A stretch of 64,000 nt of DNA, from contig CM040444.1 of the NCBI GenBank assembly GCA_022749755.1, forward strand, positions 11,574,274 to 11,638,273, written 5' to 3'. Every line of letters begins with the position of its first letter. Within the stretch, counting starts at the first letter, position 1. The translations under genes were made by a program, and so were the position numbers. Under the pieces are notes generated by a model that searched no databases, was not told the DNA's origin, and saw only the letters and a program-made list of their open reading frames with translations. This DNA comes from Azadirachta indica (Eukaryota > Streptophyta > Magnoliopsida > Sapindales > Meliaceae). Positions 35,057 through 48,300 of this stretch are shown here, piece after piece.

Positions 35057-36649
35057 ATAGATATATATATATATATCATATATATTTTATTTCTTACAAA
35101 TCATACTACTAAGAGTTTTCAATTATAATATAGAAGATTACACATCATCATATCTTCTTAGATCTTATACAGTAAATTAAAATAATAATTGAACATAATG
35201 TGAATTCCTTATAAAATAAAATATATTTCATTATGTAGATATCGACCACTAGCATTGATCCGTCTTCTTTGTTTCATAATGTTAATGTACCAGTCTTTTA
35301 AAGGAATTAATACCATAGACAAAGGCTGAAGTAGAGAAAACAAAAGTTAAAACGATATCAAGTTTCAAAGATGTCACGTTAATCCAAACATGTTAGACGA
35401 ACAGATGAACATGTTAATTCCAAAGCCGACTTGAATTTACCAATCACTGTAGCTATAGTTGATCCAGATAAGTAGATGAGAGCTCTCTTAAGATGTCACC
35501 CTTAACCAAATGAACAGCACTTGGATTTGTATATTCCTGCCAACATTTGATTCTTCTTTTTCTTCTTCTTCATGTTTTACCAAGTTGTCCTCATAGTTTA
35601 CTTTCACGGTGAAGGGTTCATAATTTTAAGTCTTGACACAAACATTTACCATGATTTTTGCTCAGAACTTGCTGCTTAACATTTTTGTGCCATTGTATCA
35701 GTTGCTATAGGCTTGCCCCTGATCTTTGTTTGTCAACTACGTAAGATGATACCATGGAAGCCTTTCACTGGATCAAGACAACCTAAGAAGAATGGTTACA
35801 AAAATTTATTGATTTCTCTAGCTATTTTATAATGGGCGATAGTTCGGTGGCAACATAGCTTATCATATAGGATTGAATGCAATTTATGAAGTTCATAATT
35901 TGTTGCCATCGAATATTAGTGGGGTTGATATTGTTTAAACCTTTCTTTGAAGTTGGCAAATGAGCCAGATTTACCATTATATGCTTCATATTTACTATAG
36001 AAATTATCATTACTAGTAAAAGTTGACTGTGATCATGAATATTGCAATCCAACATCAAGAGGTGGATTAAAGGTCTTAGAGCAATTCAAGTTGTTGGGAT
36101 AGATGGTAATGGTGAACAAGGGTTAATAAAGACCAATTGCTGGACCATCAGATTAAGGGGGAGATTAAAGGTAAGGAAGTGGAGAGTAATTTTCATGAAA
36201 ATGAGCATCGTATGTTTTTTCGTGGATACTGCTAAGCACAACCCCTCTGTACACTTACATCAAGAACTTCATTTCTGTCAACGTCCATTATGGCTGATAA
36301 CATTAATAAGTAAATGTAATGGTGTTTGTTGCAACTCCATTGAATGTTTGTTGTTTGCTTTGCTCTTTTACATTTCAATCATGTTAATGAATTGATATTA
36401 ACTTTAAAAAAAAATCACCTATGTTATTAAGAATTGATGTTTTTTAACGTTCGTTGAAATTATAGTTTGAATTTTGCTCCAAAATTGAGTTTTTAGTGAG
36501 TTAGAAAAAGAATTTTGGGTGCATAAGAAATCAAGGTTTCAAAAAATTGGCTTAAATCTAATTAAAAATAAAGATGATAATTTGGTGTAAAGACATAAAG
36601 TACTTTAAAAAAAATAGAGTGATGGATCTAAGACTTAGGGTATTTTATT
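35057..36649. other. intergenic stretch, no gene recognised
   Basis: A 117-residue plus-strand frame (36,042-36,395) and a 78-residue minus-strand frame (35,822-36,058) are open but show no known domain; the latter has weak copia gag-like flavour (FANFKERFKQYQ-like in another frame). Nothing firmer can be said. Confidence 0.35.
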
Positions 36650-36915
36650 ATAGTATTTTATTAAATTTAGTTCTCTTAAAAACTTAATTTACTTTACAAA
36701 TTTGAAAATCATATATATCCAACCCATTTACTTATACATAGTAGCAATGTTGCGTATTTATAAACTTTGAAATTTATATTATGATGTTAGTAACCATGTC
36801 GTTATAATTGCCACTACTTTTTTAAACGAAATCAAAGTTAATTGGTAAAATAGAAAATGAAGAATGGATTCAATTGACTAGAGTAGCTTAGCAATTACAT
36901 ATATAAAAAATTATA
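36650..36915. repeat. left part of duplicated BED/hAT flank
   Basis: AAATCATATATATCCAACCC and the bases around it match 56,960-57,160 closely in order. The sequence continues at 51,055 (ATTATACATGTAAGCTA..) beyond the Ulp1-MULE, so the MULE split this repeat. Confidence 0.75.
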
Positions 36916-37040
36916 GGAAAATAACCAAAAATGCCCATAGTTTATAAATAAAATTTGAAAATACCCTAGCAAATGTTCATTCAAAATTGTCCCTTTTTCT
37001 TCCAATTGGATAGAATTGTCCTCATACCCCTTTATTAATT
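36916..37040. repeat. Ulp1-MULE left terminal inverted repeat
   Basis: Begins GGAAAATAACCAAAAATGCC and pairs with the reverse complement of about 50,935-51,054, with roughly one base in five differing. Confidence 0.85.
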
Positions 37041-37315
37041 TCTTTCTTTTCTTTTTTTCTTTTTCTTCTTCTTCTTTACTCTCCAAGACGATAAACAACC
37101 TAACCTACTCTTTTTTGTCTTCTTACCCCATACGTTGTGTTAGTTTGAATGAAATCTTATTGTTAAGCCATTATTCAGTCAAATAACAAGATTTGTTGCA
37201 GAGGTTAGTAGATATAGTATGCTTAAAATTGGAGAAAATTAGAGAGTGCAGAGTTTGTTGACTTGGGAGAGACTTTCGAATTTTGTTGAGCTTAAATGTA
37301 GAACTTGAAAGTGGG

Positions 37316-37560
37316 AAAATTTTCGCCTTACTTGAAAATAACTTTTGAGTAAGGAGAAAATTCACCATACTCGAGAGTCATTTTCAAGTAGGGTGAAAGA
37401 AAGTTCTTCATACTCAAAAGTGAGTTTCGAACATAGCCAATATTAGTTTCGAGTTACACTTTTGAGTAAGATGGTAATTCACAATACTCGAAAGTAATCT
37501 TTGAGTTGGACGAATTTTCTACCTATATTGGAGTTACAGCTTCGAGTTCGACAAAAACCT
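37316..37560. repeat. ACTCGAAAGT-like motif cluster, left
   Basis: Repeated variants of TACTCGAAAGT and its complement ACTTTCGAGT (for example ATACTCGAGAGTCATTTTCA, ATACTCAAAAGTGAG, ATACTCGAAAGTAATCTT, TTCGAGTTACACTTTTGAGT), spaced about 20-40 bases, just inside the MULE end. Could be subterminal transposase-binding sites. Confidence 0.65.
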
Positions 37561-37718
37561 AATCCCACGTGGATGCACACTTATGTCAAGTAATGAAAAC
37601 TAGTAATTGTGGGTGTTTTGTAGTCGATGAACTGTTGTTTCTAGTTTTTTGGTATAATTATGAAGTTGCTGATTACAATAGTTACTCAGTTAGAAGGTTT
37701 TTGAGAACATACTTCAAA

Positions 37719-39751
37719 CAATGGTGATGTTTACATTAATAGTGAGGTGATGCCCTTTTGTGTAGATTAGGACATAACATATCAACACTTTAGGCAAATT
37801 GTGAATGCTAGATATGGGATTAATCCGGTTGAGAAAACTATTAAAGCAAAAGCTTTCTTGGCTATGCACAAGTTTTGGAAATGCCTTAGACATCGGCGTT
37901 TATTAACACTAAAACTAATTTTAAGACCTTTATGAATGTTGATAACTCAGCTTTTATTAATGCAAGGGGTCATTGTTACCTATATTTGACCAAGAAACAT
38001 TTTAGTGGTGGAGAGCAATCCAGGCCACGTGGTTTTCAGCATCAAAGCATAGGCAGAGCTACCATGCCCACATTTAGGTCCTCTAGTAGGAGTAATCAGC
38101 TTAGTGATACAATTCCTACAATGTTGTTAGAACAAGCACAATTCAACAATGAATTCAATTACGTAAATGCAAGGGTCAAGTTTGAAGAATAAAAGTCCCC
38201 ACCTATGTAAGATGAAGAGCAATAGAATGCTGAGCCAAATACTTCTCGGCTCAAGGATGATGCAACCATTATAGACAGAGGTATTTCTCCTCCTCGCTAT
38301 AGATGAGAAGAATAGCAACATGCTGATCATGAATATCATAACCACTTTTAGTTTAAGATTTGCAAGTTAGATACGACTCATTTCACTACTAAGTGTGTTG
38401 AAGATGGTTGCAACTGACGAGCACAGCGGCTAAGAATAACAATGATGCATATTTCTGTGTTACTGGTACTGAACTAGTACATACTTGTTAGAATATGTTG
38501 TTGTAGGACGAGCACCGATAAGCAAGTAGTTAGTTAATAAAGGAACTTGTGAAAGTTAAGTTCAGAGATGTCAGTCGAATTTACACTTTGAGAGATATTC
38601 GAGATAATATTTAGAGCAAATTTGGGGTTCGTCTTTCGTACTCAAAGACTTGGCACAACATGGAGGTAGTCTTGCTGATTGTCTATGGAGATCTGGTTAA
38701 GTCATTTAAGGGACTCCTCGTGTATTATTGTGTGTTAGAGGATAAAAACCTCGGGACTATGACAGTAATTGAAACAAATAATGAGGACCATTTCTTGTAC
38801 TTTGTCGTGGCATTAAGGCTATACATTTGAGGGTTTCGCAACACCATTTGACATATTCTCGCCATTGACAATACTTTTCTTAAGGGTAAATATCGAGGTA
38901 GATTGTTTATAACATTTGCACAAGATGAAAATGACTAAGTTTACCTTGTAGCCTTCAGTATTGTTGATTAGAAACTAATGCATCATGGGAATGGCTTTTA
39001 TTTAAGCTTTGAGATTCTATTAGATCAGTTGAGCATTTGGTTTTCATCTTAAATTGACACAATAGCATACTAAAGGGGATCAGGTCTATCTTTATTGAGG
39101 TGACTTGTAGTTTTTATACTTATCATATATTTGAGAATTTGAAAGTTAAGTACAAGATGCACCCAGCAGAAGATAGGCACATTCGTCACCGCTTATTTCA
39201 AGGCAGTAGATGCGCATTGTGAAAGTGAGTTCACAAATACATGGACAATCTCAAAATTATGCATCCTCAAGCAGCAAATTACTCAGAATATGATGTTGGA
39301 CTGCATAGGTGGGTAAAGGTACGGTTTCCATCAAAGCAGTATGACATGTAAACCACTAACATAGTTGAGAGTATAAATTTTGTGCTTAGATGTGCTCGTG
39401 CTCTACCCATCATCCCTTAGCCAACTTCATAAGATCCATGGTCCAAAGGTGTTTCTACGAATGTAAAGAGTTAGCTGTTACCTAAGATGGATACTTTAAT
39501 GAGGTAGCCAAGAGAAATTAGATGAGCGGGTTAAGTTGCCATGTACCATGACCGTGCATCTTGTGTCACGCTTTGAATTCAAAATAAAGGAATGGGAAAA
39601 TGTTGAGGTCATTGACATACGATCGAAGAGATGTAGTTGTAGGTTCCTTGACATCCAACAATTACCATGCTCTCGTGCTTTAGCTGCTTTTCGACACATT
39701 TTTCTTTACCATCACTTACTATGCTTGCATTACTACACCAATTATGCATGA
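37719..39751 (+). pseudogene. MuDR/MULE transposase remnant
   Basis: Frames along the plus strand follow a MuDR-type transposase: an N-terminal part (FRQIVNARYGINPVEKTIK), the pre-catalytic KFGVRLSYSKTWHNMEV, then the MULE core with the first catalytic Asp in AIDNTFLKGKYRGRLFITFA (Asp at 38,867-38,869) and VYLVAFSIVD, and a C-terminal SWIM zinc finger (C-x-C at 39,632 on, then QQLPCSRALAAFRH) ending at TGA 39,749. Transposases of this family cut at the TIRs. At least a dozen stops and several frame changes make it non-functional. It reads toward the middle of the element, opposite to the Ulp1 gene. Confidence 0.88.
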
Positions 39752-40979
39752 GTCATAACCTATACACAACTATTAACCCGTTGGTCATGATGTTAACTAG
39801 GTGGTTCCTGATAATGTCTGAGGAATTAACATCAACCCCCTAGACAATGCCATCCTACTGGTAAACCATGGAAACAATGAATCGCTCTGTTGGGGAGGAT
39901 GTGATTTAGCGAAGGTGTTTTTATTGTTTACAAGTCAGCCACATCTACTTGATATGTTGGAATCTAATGCTGCTTAACCTGAGGCAGTGAGTTTCATTAA
40001 TGGTATGTCATTTCTATTTGATTTACTTGTACACATTTCGGATTTCCCAATGTGTGATTATTTCATTTTGTAAAAACCATGTTTGATTTCATTATTTCAT
40101 ACAAATATGTAGTGAATGTATGAATAATGTCCAAAATGTTAAAGTTTCATATACATCTGAGTATGTCATTTCCAGTTGATTTAATTGTAGATATTTCAGA
40201 TTAGCCAATCTGTGATTGTATCATGTTGTACAAACCATAGTTGATTTCATTATTTTAAATGAAACTATTTTGAATATATGAATAATATCCAAATTGTTAC
40301 ATTCTGAGAAACTCGAAAGTACACTTTCAAGTATGTATGAATTATGCTTTACTCGAAAGTATATGTTTAAGTAAGTATGAATTTTGCTTTACTCGAAAGT
40401 ATACTTTCGAGTGAACACTCGAAATTTCACTCAAATGTATACTTTTAAGTGTTCATCAATTGCTTTGTTATTTCCCTAATCTTTCCAATTTTTTTGAAGC
40501 ACAAATAGATACAAAAAGAAAAAAAAGAAAAAACCTAAAAACAATTAAAACTGAATTATAAAATATTTCACCGAGGTTAGGAAATTATTTGTTTATTCAT
40601 CCATTCAATATAGTATTACTGTTAAAATATTTCAAATACTTGTGTTTATGTAAAGTTATTTATGTTACCATTGCTAACTAAATAAATAAATTTTCAATGC
40701 CGTTGAGAAATTACTTGTTCGATAATTTATTTTTGCATTGTTATTGTTAATTTAGTAAATAATTTATCAACGAATAAGCGTGCCCCAAATATAAATTGCT
40801 GTCATTTTAAAAATACATTGCATAATGATTAAAACAAAGATTGAGAAAATGGTATAACATGCGTAATTGACCTTAAACAATAAGTCATGAACATCAAAAC
40901 CTATGTAAACCAATATACCAAAAATATGTAAAAATAATACCAAAAATAAAAAACAATGAACTACAACAATTGTCCTGCC
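39752..40979. other. spacer between MULE genes, with ACTCGAAAGT cluster
   Basis: No gene is seen. Two segments near 39,990-40,100 and 40,140-40,290 are related to each other (TATGTCATTTC.A.TTGATTTA.TTGTA.A.ATTTC), a direct repeat of about 150 bases. The dense motif cluster lies at 40,310-40,445. Confidence 0.6.
40310..40445. repeat. ACTCGAAAGT-like motif cluster, middle
   Basis: The near-palindrome ACTCGAAAGTA.ACTTTC(G/A)AGT occurs repeatedly with the spacer ATGAATT.TGCTTT; one clean copy reads ACTCGAAAGTATACTTTCGA. The motif is the same as in the two subterminal clusters. Confidence 0.75.
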
Positions 40980-43940
40980 TATAGGTCCACTTCGACTCTC
41001 GCCCTTATATGCACATCGTCCTTTGGGTCAAAATAAATGAAGCCCTAATCTTATGTACTGTATGAACATGCAAGTGAAGATCCTGCAGTCCCATAAATTC
41101 GGCCACAACTGTGGTATGCCTTGGATTAGTCAAATATATGTGAAAGGCGTGAGACGCTCAACCACATCGGTCTAATTTTTATAGAACCCGATCTGATCCA
41201 ATAGGTAAGGAATATAGTTACATAATGGCTGCATAGTAGAATCGATCATAATATCCCTACGGGCAGAGGGAAGAGAATCGTAGACCGTGATCTCCTTTCA
41301 CGAGAAATGAATCTCGTAGGCTACTTAATGGTCACCATTAAGGTTTATGGGCAAGTACACAACATCTACCTAGATCCAATCCCTATGTAGCTAGGAATGT
41401 CACGCCGTCATGTAGGACTCAACGTCCAAGCTTGGGTAGAATGTGCCCTCGGCCAATATTTGTGGAAGCAAGAAATTGTTAATTCACTGCAATTACCAAA
41501 AAAAAATCCTAATAATGATTTATAACGTAAAAACAATTCATTTACGAATTACATAAAGGTGGGCGGATGCGACAGTCAAATGTTGTGAGACCATCTCCCT
41601 ACATACGGGTTGTCGGTGTGATAACATGACAATATACTCGTTGATGTGCTATATAATATATGGTTGTAAACAAAATTATGTCAGAGATCATGCTTAAATT
41701 GACATTTGGTAAAATCACAAAAAGAAAATATGACTTACTCTGTCCTCTAGTCATCACCCTGCCTCAAAGACACCATTAATCTAGGATAGTGTCAATCTAC
41801 ATGTCTTGTCCTCTATGTATACTCCCAGGATAGCAATCCACCAAAGGAATTGACCAAAGATGTCATCAAGAATTGGGTTAAGAAGGTAGATTTGATATCT
41901 AAGCCTATACTGTAGCCAACTCCTTACTTGTCTACCCCTCCTCTGCCTAAAAGAGTTAATTTACCAGGTTGACTAGAAGTTGACCTCTAATATTTATGAC
42001 CATATCGAATCAGGTCGATAATGCAAACACTTGAACCCAATTTAGTGTCAACCTGAACCAAAAATATTAATTAAACTTAACAAAATATTTTCCATATATA
42101 TCATTCAATCATAAAAAAACAGGTTTTAAGTATGCAACTCAAAATATGCTAACCTGCATATCCTGCCTGACATTAGAACGTAGTAGCTTATGAATCTCAT
42201 CAGTCAATGCCTGTATGCTATCAAGCTACCACTATGATGCCTCGTCTTGCCTCACTCTAAAAGCCTAGAAATTAGCTTGAAGCAGATTTAGATGTTCGAC
42301 AATATCATATCCCTGTAGAGGCGGATCAAGATAGGTATGGAAAGCATGATCAACATATTATCTAAGAAGAGCTCCTTGCGATACTCCTTTTCCTGTGAAG
42401 GATGACAAGGCTGTGAACTCTACAAAAGATGGCAAGTAATTGTAAGGAACAACTGTTTGATCTGCAGCAGGTGCAAAAGGAGTAGATACCCAGCTGTCCC
42501 CCGAATGACAAGAGGAGACCTGTCAGCAGCCTCAACAGGGTGATTAGGTATCTTTGCTTGGTTCGAGTTGTCTATGAATATAGTCCCTCTATACTACCCT
42601 TCATTTACACCTACCAATCCCACCACTTGTGTATAGTATTGCTATCTTCGCTTATCCTCAACAGGCTCAATTTGCTACCGTACAATTAGTGGCTAAAGAA
42701 CAAGTTAATTTTAATTATTTCCCATCAATGTGGTTCACAAGGAAAATTATTTATGTAAAACCAGGTAAACAAACAAAATATCCATTCAATATAGTATCAT
42801 AGATGAACTCAAAACATGCGTCTTAAGCATCCCATTGTAGATGTTCTTCTCTGCCGCCATCCATGTCAACATACATGGCAGACGTTGGTCCGTGCATTAT
42901 ATGAACTATTTGCCAACAATAAGTAAGACCTTGTATATCCATATCTGTGAACAAAATAATAAATTTTAATGGAACTCTGAAGTCTTATATGGACCTATAT
43001 GACAAAAAATTTAATTGTTATCAAAAGACATTTCAGGAAAAAAGACAGAGTCTCCCCTATAACTAGGACATCCAAAAAATTTAAAAATCTGTATATTATC
43101 ACTGTGTCAACTATCCAACCAATACAACACTTTATATTTTGCAGCATCACTCATTATGTTCCCTTATTGACAATACAGCATATAATAAAACAACGTCAAA
43201 CATAAACACATATATCCAAGCAATCAAACTTTTACATCTTCTCATCTAAATGTATATCCAAACATACACCACATATCATAATAAATTAGAAATTATGTAC
43301 CTGGAATGCTAGCGGGAATCCGTCCAGATTGTATTTTGTCATATAAGTCTTGCCCTTTGCCTTTGCCTCAGCCAACTCGACCCGATATTGGATAGCCTAC
43401 CTCCTTAGAGCTCAGTTCAATGATCGATAAGTGTAGCACCAAGAAATTGATCCCTAGGGATATCTATTGAACTCAGCCAAGTCATTAACCATAAATTTGT
43501 TAGATATCTGCTAGCACGTTTGATCACCACACGCTTAAGTAGGTAGTAAAACGTGACCTTGACTGCTTCCACATCATCAATAGTAGTAAAGATAAGTGCA
43601 TGGAATGTATGATCAATGTCATCTAGGCTGGGTGTAGGCTTGAGTCCAAAATACAAGTCCTTGAGCCTATGGTTGTCCACATATATATCCAGATATAGCC
43701 TAAATATAAGCCCAGTAATCAGTGCAAACTCCATGCAGGAGAATCTTATGGGCATCTCTCTGATTAGAAACCACATCTCCTACTCATCCTCATTTATCTC
43801 GACCTCGTGCAAAAGGATTTTATGCACCAAGTTCCCTGAGAAGCCTAAAAATTAAAGATCCAAAGTGTCTTTATCAACTTGTCAGGTATTTCATTTAGCT
43901 TTTAAACTTGGACAATGTTGCCACTAAGGTTGAAAATTGG
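40980..43940 (-). pseudogene. DUF1985/Ulp1 (C48) protease-like gene of the MULE, broken
   Basis: Reading leftward: a DUF1985-type domain at 43,417-43,855 (EMWFLIREMPIRFSCMEFAL, ITGL) continuing to YNLDGFPLAF at about 43,310 and a GTAC donor after 43,301; then a poorly conserved middle; then a C48 cysteine-protease domain at about 41,050-41,370. In the latter the catalytic His sits in INLNGDH (about 41,328; the next codon, normally Trp, is a stop), the Asp in TVYDSL (about 41,278) and the Cys in DCRIF (about 41,084, Gly after Cys replaced by Arg). Ulp1-type enzymes cleave SUMO-like tags; MULE-carried versions have unknown targets. Stops and a gypsy insertion upstream at 43,941 make it dead. 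Its first exon may lie beyond 50,002. Confidence 0.8.
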
Positions 43941-44693
43941 TGATAAGAACCCATTAGAAAACCTATTCGAAGAACTCTTGAATCAGTTGTTATGTGTATC
44001 CTAGGAAATAGAAAACAAGTTGTAGATGATCAGATTAGAACTTAAGAAAATAAATCTCTAAAATTCCAATCTTGAAGATACCACAAAGGTTGATCACTCT
44101 CTTGATAAATCAAGATATTATATTCTTCTAAGAACACAAAAAGGCAAGACTATGCTTGTTGAAAATATCTCAATGTTATTAATGATGTGATGATAATTCG
44201 TTTTACATAGTTGCGGTATTTATATAGGCATGTAAACATTATTATCCTAAATAAATAGAAAACCAAAATTAAGTAGTAATAGAAATCCTAACTGAAAAGA
44301 GAAAAACTATAATTCTAATCTAATTAGGAAACAAAACAATTTTAAACAAACTAGGAAACTAATTCTATGTAAAATAAATAGTCTAAATAGAACAAGAAAT
44401 CTTTAAAGCTCTAATTTTCCATGCAACATTAAGATTTAGTAGCACAAAACTATTCTTTTTCTTGCACATAAAGATAAGTGATTGTCTTTGGTGAAGTTTT
44501 GGAAACTTCTAGAACAACTTTATAATCTCGTAGAATAGCCTCTTTGTTGTGCACCTCCATGATTAAGCCTTGTAAAGCTTATTTCATCATCTTTATCCTT
44601 GCCCTAATTATTGGACCATCGATTCCTTGCAAAGAATCTTGAAAATATTCAGGAATGTTAGCTTAAACCATTTGGCCAGCACCTTGATCTCTA
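43941..44693 (-). repeat. gypsy 3' LTR
   Basis: 753 bases from TGATAAGAACCCATTAG to CCTTGATCTCTA; next to a minus-strand polypurine tract GGGGGGAGGGAATAA. Confidence 0.9.
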
Positions 44694-45760
44694 TTATTCC
44701 CTCCCCCCTCGAAAGGATTCGTTCTTGAATCACCTACATCAAACAAAGGTAAATCAACAATAATAAAAGTTGTACTAACATTATCATAGTTGTCTAGTAA
44801 ATCTAACTTGTAGGCGTTATCATTGATTTTCTCCAAGACTTGAAAAGGTCTATCTTCTTTAGGTTGCAATTTCGATTTTCTTTGTGTAGGAAACCTCTCT
44901 TTATGCATGTGCATCCAAACCTAATCTCTAGGTTCAAAAATAACCTCCAAACGCCCCTTAGTATCTTGCTTAGCATATTGCTCATTCTTCCTTTCAATGT
45001 TAGCCCGAACTTTAAAATGTAAATCTTTCACAAAATCTACTTTTTTCTTACCATCAAGATTAGCATGTTCATGAGTAGGTAAAGGTAAAATATCTATAAG
45101 AGTTAAACGATTAAAGTTATAATCAATTTCAAAAGGTGAAAAAGAAGTAGTAGAATAAGCAAACCTATTTTATATAAACTCATATATGGCAAACAACTTT
45201 TCCATTGTTTTAAGTTCTTTTGAATGATAGTACGCAACAAAATAGTGAGTGTCCTATTAAATATTTCAGTTTAAACATCAGTTTGCGAATGTGCAAAAGT
45301 AGAAAATAAGAGTGTAGTTTCTAATTTATTCCATAAAGTAAGCTAAAAATCACTTAAGAACTTAACATATCTCTCACTAATAATTGTCTTAGGCAAACCA
45401 TGCAAACGAATAACTTTTTTAAAGAACAAGTCAGCAATATGTGTTGCATCATTGGTTTCAGAACATGCAATGAAATGAGCCATTTTACTAAACCTATCAA
45501 CAACTTCAAATATGTTGTCTTTACCACTTTGAGACCTTAGTAAGCCTAAAATAAAATCTATAGAAATATCAATCCAAAGTTGGGTAGGTACTGGTAAAGG
45601 GGTATACAGGCCATGCGGTTTAACTTTAGATTTTGCTTACTACATGTTATACACCTATCATAAGTAGATTGTACATCATGCTTTGTATTAGGCCAATAAA
45701 AATGCTTAGGCAACATATCTAAAGTCTTTTGCACACCAAAGTGTCTCATTAAGTGTATCC
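44663..45760 (-). pseudogene. gypsy integrase remnant
   Basis: At 45,558-45,749 lies the zinc-binding H2C2 region (HFGVQKTLDMLPKHFYWP, CITCSKQ). The catalytic core follows in broken frames (about 45,000-45,540). The C-terminal part at 44,663-44,914 reads KERFPTQRKSKLQPKEDRPF and INDNAYKLDLLDNY, the end of gypsy integrases just before the LTR, and overlaps the LTR start. Integrase inserts the DNA copy into the genome. Confidence 0.88.
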
Positions 45761-45847
45761 ATGAGTTTTTCTCACAAATAGCTCATGAACAAAACAAATA
45801 GGCACACATAATTTATCTTTTTTAAACAAAAATCCTTCATGATGATA

Positions 45848-46380
45848 TTAATCACTAAACGCATACTTATCACAAGCATTCCATACTTGGCTGAAATCAA
45901 AATAATTAGTATACAAGTCCTTAATTAATTCAGAACCAAGTAACTTAATTTGCGAAGATTTGAGTAATGTGTACCTCTTAGATAATGCATTAACAACAGC
46001 ATTTTCCTTTCCATATTTGTACTTGATCACATAAGGAAATGTTTCTATGAACTCTAGCCACTTAGCATGCCTTTTATTAAACTTACCTTGAGATTTCAAG
46101 AACTTTAAGCTCTTATAATTAGATTGAATGATGAATTCCCTTGGCCACAAGTAATGCGCTATTTTGTTAATGGCTCGGCAATCAACATACATATGCAACG
46201 TTCCATCTTTCTTTAGAACTAGGATGATAGGAACCGAACATTGGCTAAGACTTTCCCTTACAAAACTTTTTTCCACCAACTTATTTACTTGGCTTTGTAT
46301 CTCTTTTGTTTCCTCAAGATAGCTCTATAAGTAGGTCGATTTGGTATGGAGAAACCAGGTATGAAGTCTATTTGATGCTC
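45848..46380 (-). pseudogene. gypsy reverse transcriptase/RNase H remnant with RT core deleted
   Basis: The frame at 45,848-46,279 starts with the RT entry region (KSFVRESLSQCSVPIILVLK, KDGTLHMYVDCRAINKI) and passes directly into the late RNase H region (HYLWPREFIIQSNYKSLKFL, KSQGKFNKRHAKWLEF, ENAVVNALSKRY). The RT fingers/palm with the Y-x-D-D motif and the first part of RNase H, normally some 250 residues, are absent although the frame stays open. This copy cannot have made active RT. Confidence 0.9.
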
Positions 46381-46953
46381 AATACCTTTTAAGGGAGGTA
46401 ATTTATGGAGAATCTCCTCAGAAATAGATCTGCAAACTCCTGTAATAAAGACACAACATCATTAGGCAAAAAAGGGTTAAGGTCATTGATAGAAAATTAA
46501 ACATCCTTATACATAAGTACAAGTAGTTGCTGCCTTGCAATCATGACACTCTTTACTTCATTTTTTTTAGCACATACACTTATTCCCTTACTTTTCTCTC
46601 CTTTTTGCACCATTTTCTCTCTAATTTTCCTCTCAGCCTCACTCTTTCTACTTGCACTTTTCCTCTCGATCTCACTTGCTTTCTTTGTTTTTGCTTGTTC
46701 ACTTTCCTTCTTTTTCCTTTCCTCTTGCTCACATATTTGTTCTTCTCTCATTTTGCACTCTCTTAATATCTTAATCTAATCTTTATAAGCTTACAAAGGT
46801 TTGAGAAGGGTTAATATAACAATTTGGTTATTCATTACAAAAGAATAACGATTTTTATACATATCATATGTAACCTTTGAATCAAACTGCCATGATCAAC
46901 TAAGCAATATATGACCAGCATGTATCGGTGCCACATTATATAGAACCTCATCC

Positions 46954-47148
46954 TCATACTTTCCAATTGAAAAAGGAAACTATAACTTGCTTGGTTACCC
47001 TCACTCCTCCACATTTATTCAACCATTGTAATTTGTACGGTTTAGGATGCATTATGTTATGCAAATTCAACTTATCCACCAACAAAGTACTAGTAACATT
47101 AGTATAACTTCCACTATCAATAATCATAATACGTACCTTATCCTTCAC
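46954..47148 (-). pseudogene. gypsy aspartic protease remnant
   Basis: IIDSGSYTNVTSTLLVDKLNL shows the protease D-S-G-S motif near residue 11 of this frame; the surrounding sequence matches gypsy gag-pol proteases. A basic, low-complexity frame (46,497-46,751, KKKESEQAKTKKASEIERK) lies between it and RT. Confidence 0.82.
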
Positions 47149-47219
47149 ATGACTTTTTGTGTGAAAAATATGCTCACATTGCTCCTTATCAACATCATCC
47201 TTAGGTTGTACACTTAGAG

Positions 47220-48300
47220 CTCGTCTTGTAACTACAAATCACCAAGCATGGGTTTTTCAACTTCAACATCAGAACAATTCTCCAATGATCACATCCCATC
47301 CTCACTTGAGCTATCACTTTCTATTTATCTATTCTCCAACACAATCATAACTCTTTTGTTTGTGCAATGAGAAGTAATATACCCCGAATCCTTGGCACTT
47401 AAAACACTTAACTTCGCATGACTTAAAAGACGTTTTAGTTTCAATTTTACTTTTAGAAACAACAACAAAATCCTTTTGTTTTACTTCTTTTATTTTTAAG
47501 GTAGCTTGGTTGTGCTTCCAATTAGATTTCTATAAAAAATTAGAAATTGATCCAGATTTGAGCCTTTTTTATTTGATTTGCTTTTCCATTTTAATGGCTT
47601 TGTACAATAACTCCTGTATCTCCATATAATTTTGTAAATCAATTACATTAGTAATCTCTTTATTCAAGCTGTCAACAAATCTTGCCATTATTGCTTCTTG
47701 ATCTTCTTCAATGTTTGCTCTAATCACGACTATCTTCATCTTCTTGAAATAGTCCTCTATACTTATGGAACATTGAACCAGCCCTTACAACTTTCTATGG
47801 AAATCTCTATAATAATGGCTAGATATAAATTTCTAACAGATTACCAATTTCATCTCTTCCCATAATTGAATTGGCCTCTTTCCATTCCTATGCCTATTGA
47901 TCACCAATTGATCCCACCATATGCTTGCATAATCTGTGAACTTTATGGGTATTAGCTTAACTTTCTTCTTTCAGAGAAATTATGGTAATTAAATATGTGT
48001 TCAACCTTTCTTTCTCACTCCAAGTATAGTTGGGATCATTCTTTCCTTGAAAGCTCAGAATCTTTATTTTTATGCTGCCCAAATTACTATCTCTTTTTGA
48101 AACAACTTTCTTGCCATGTTTAGAACTTAATTCCTTCAAATCCGAATTGTCTTCCTTTTCCCCCTCAAATATACGTCTTCTAATGGTTTTAGACATAAAT
48201 GGGGATTGCAATTCATCTAGCCTAGTATTCAACTTTCTAAATTGTTCGATAATAGCCTTTATGAACTTTTTCATGTCAACTTCTTATGGTTCTCCTTCAC
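47220..48300 (-). pseudogene. gypsy gag remnant
   Basis: 47,957-48,274 holds the gag start (LGSIKIKILSFQGKNDPNYT). Near 47,370-47,400 the zinc knuckle reads KCFKCQGFG before a frameshift. Stops separate the parts. Confidence 0.8.

Noticed and set aside
36042..36395. 117-residue plus-strand frame as a possible gene
   Set aside because: No recognised domain, no clear splice or promoter context, and it sits in repeat-derived sequence; kept only as intergenic note.
46497..46779. Leu/Phe-rich plus-strand frames of about 78 residues (possible membrane proteins)
   Set aside because: They are the antisense of a Lys/Glu-rich gag-pol linker on the minus strand of the gypsy element.
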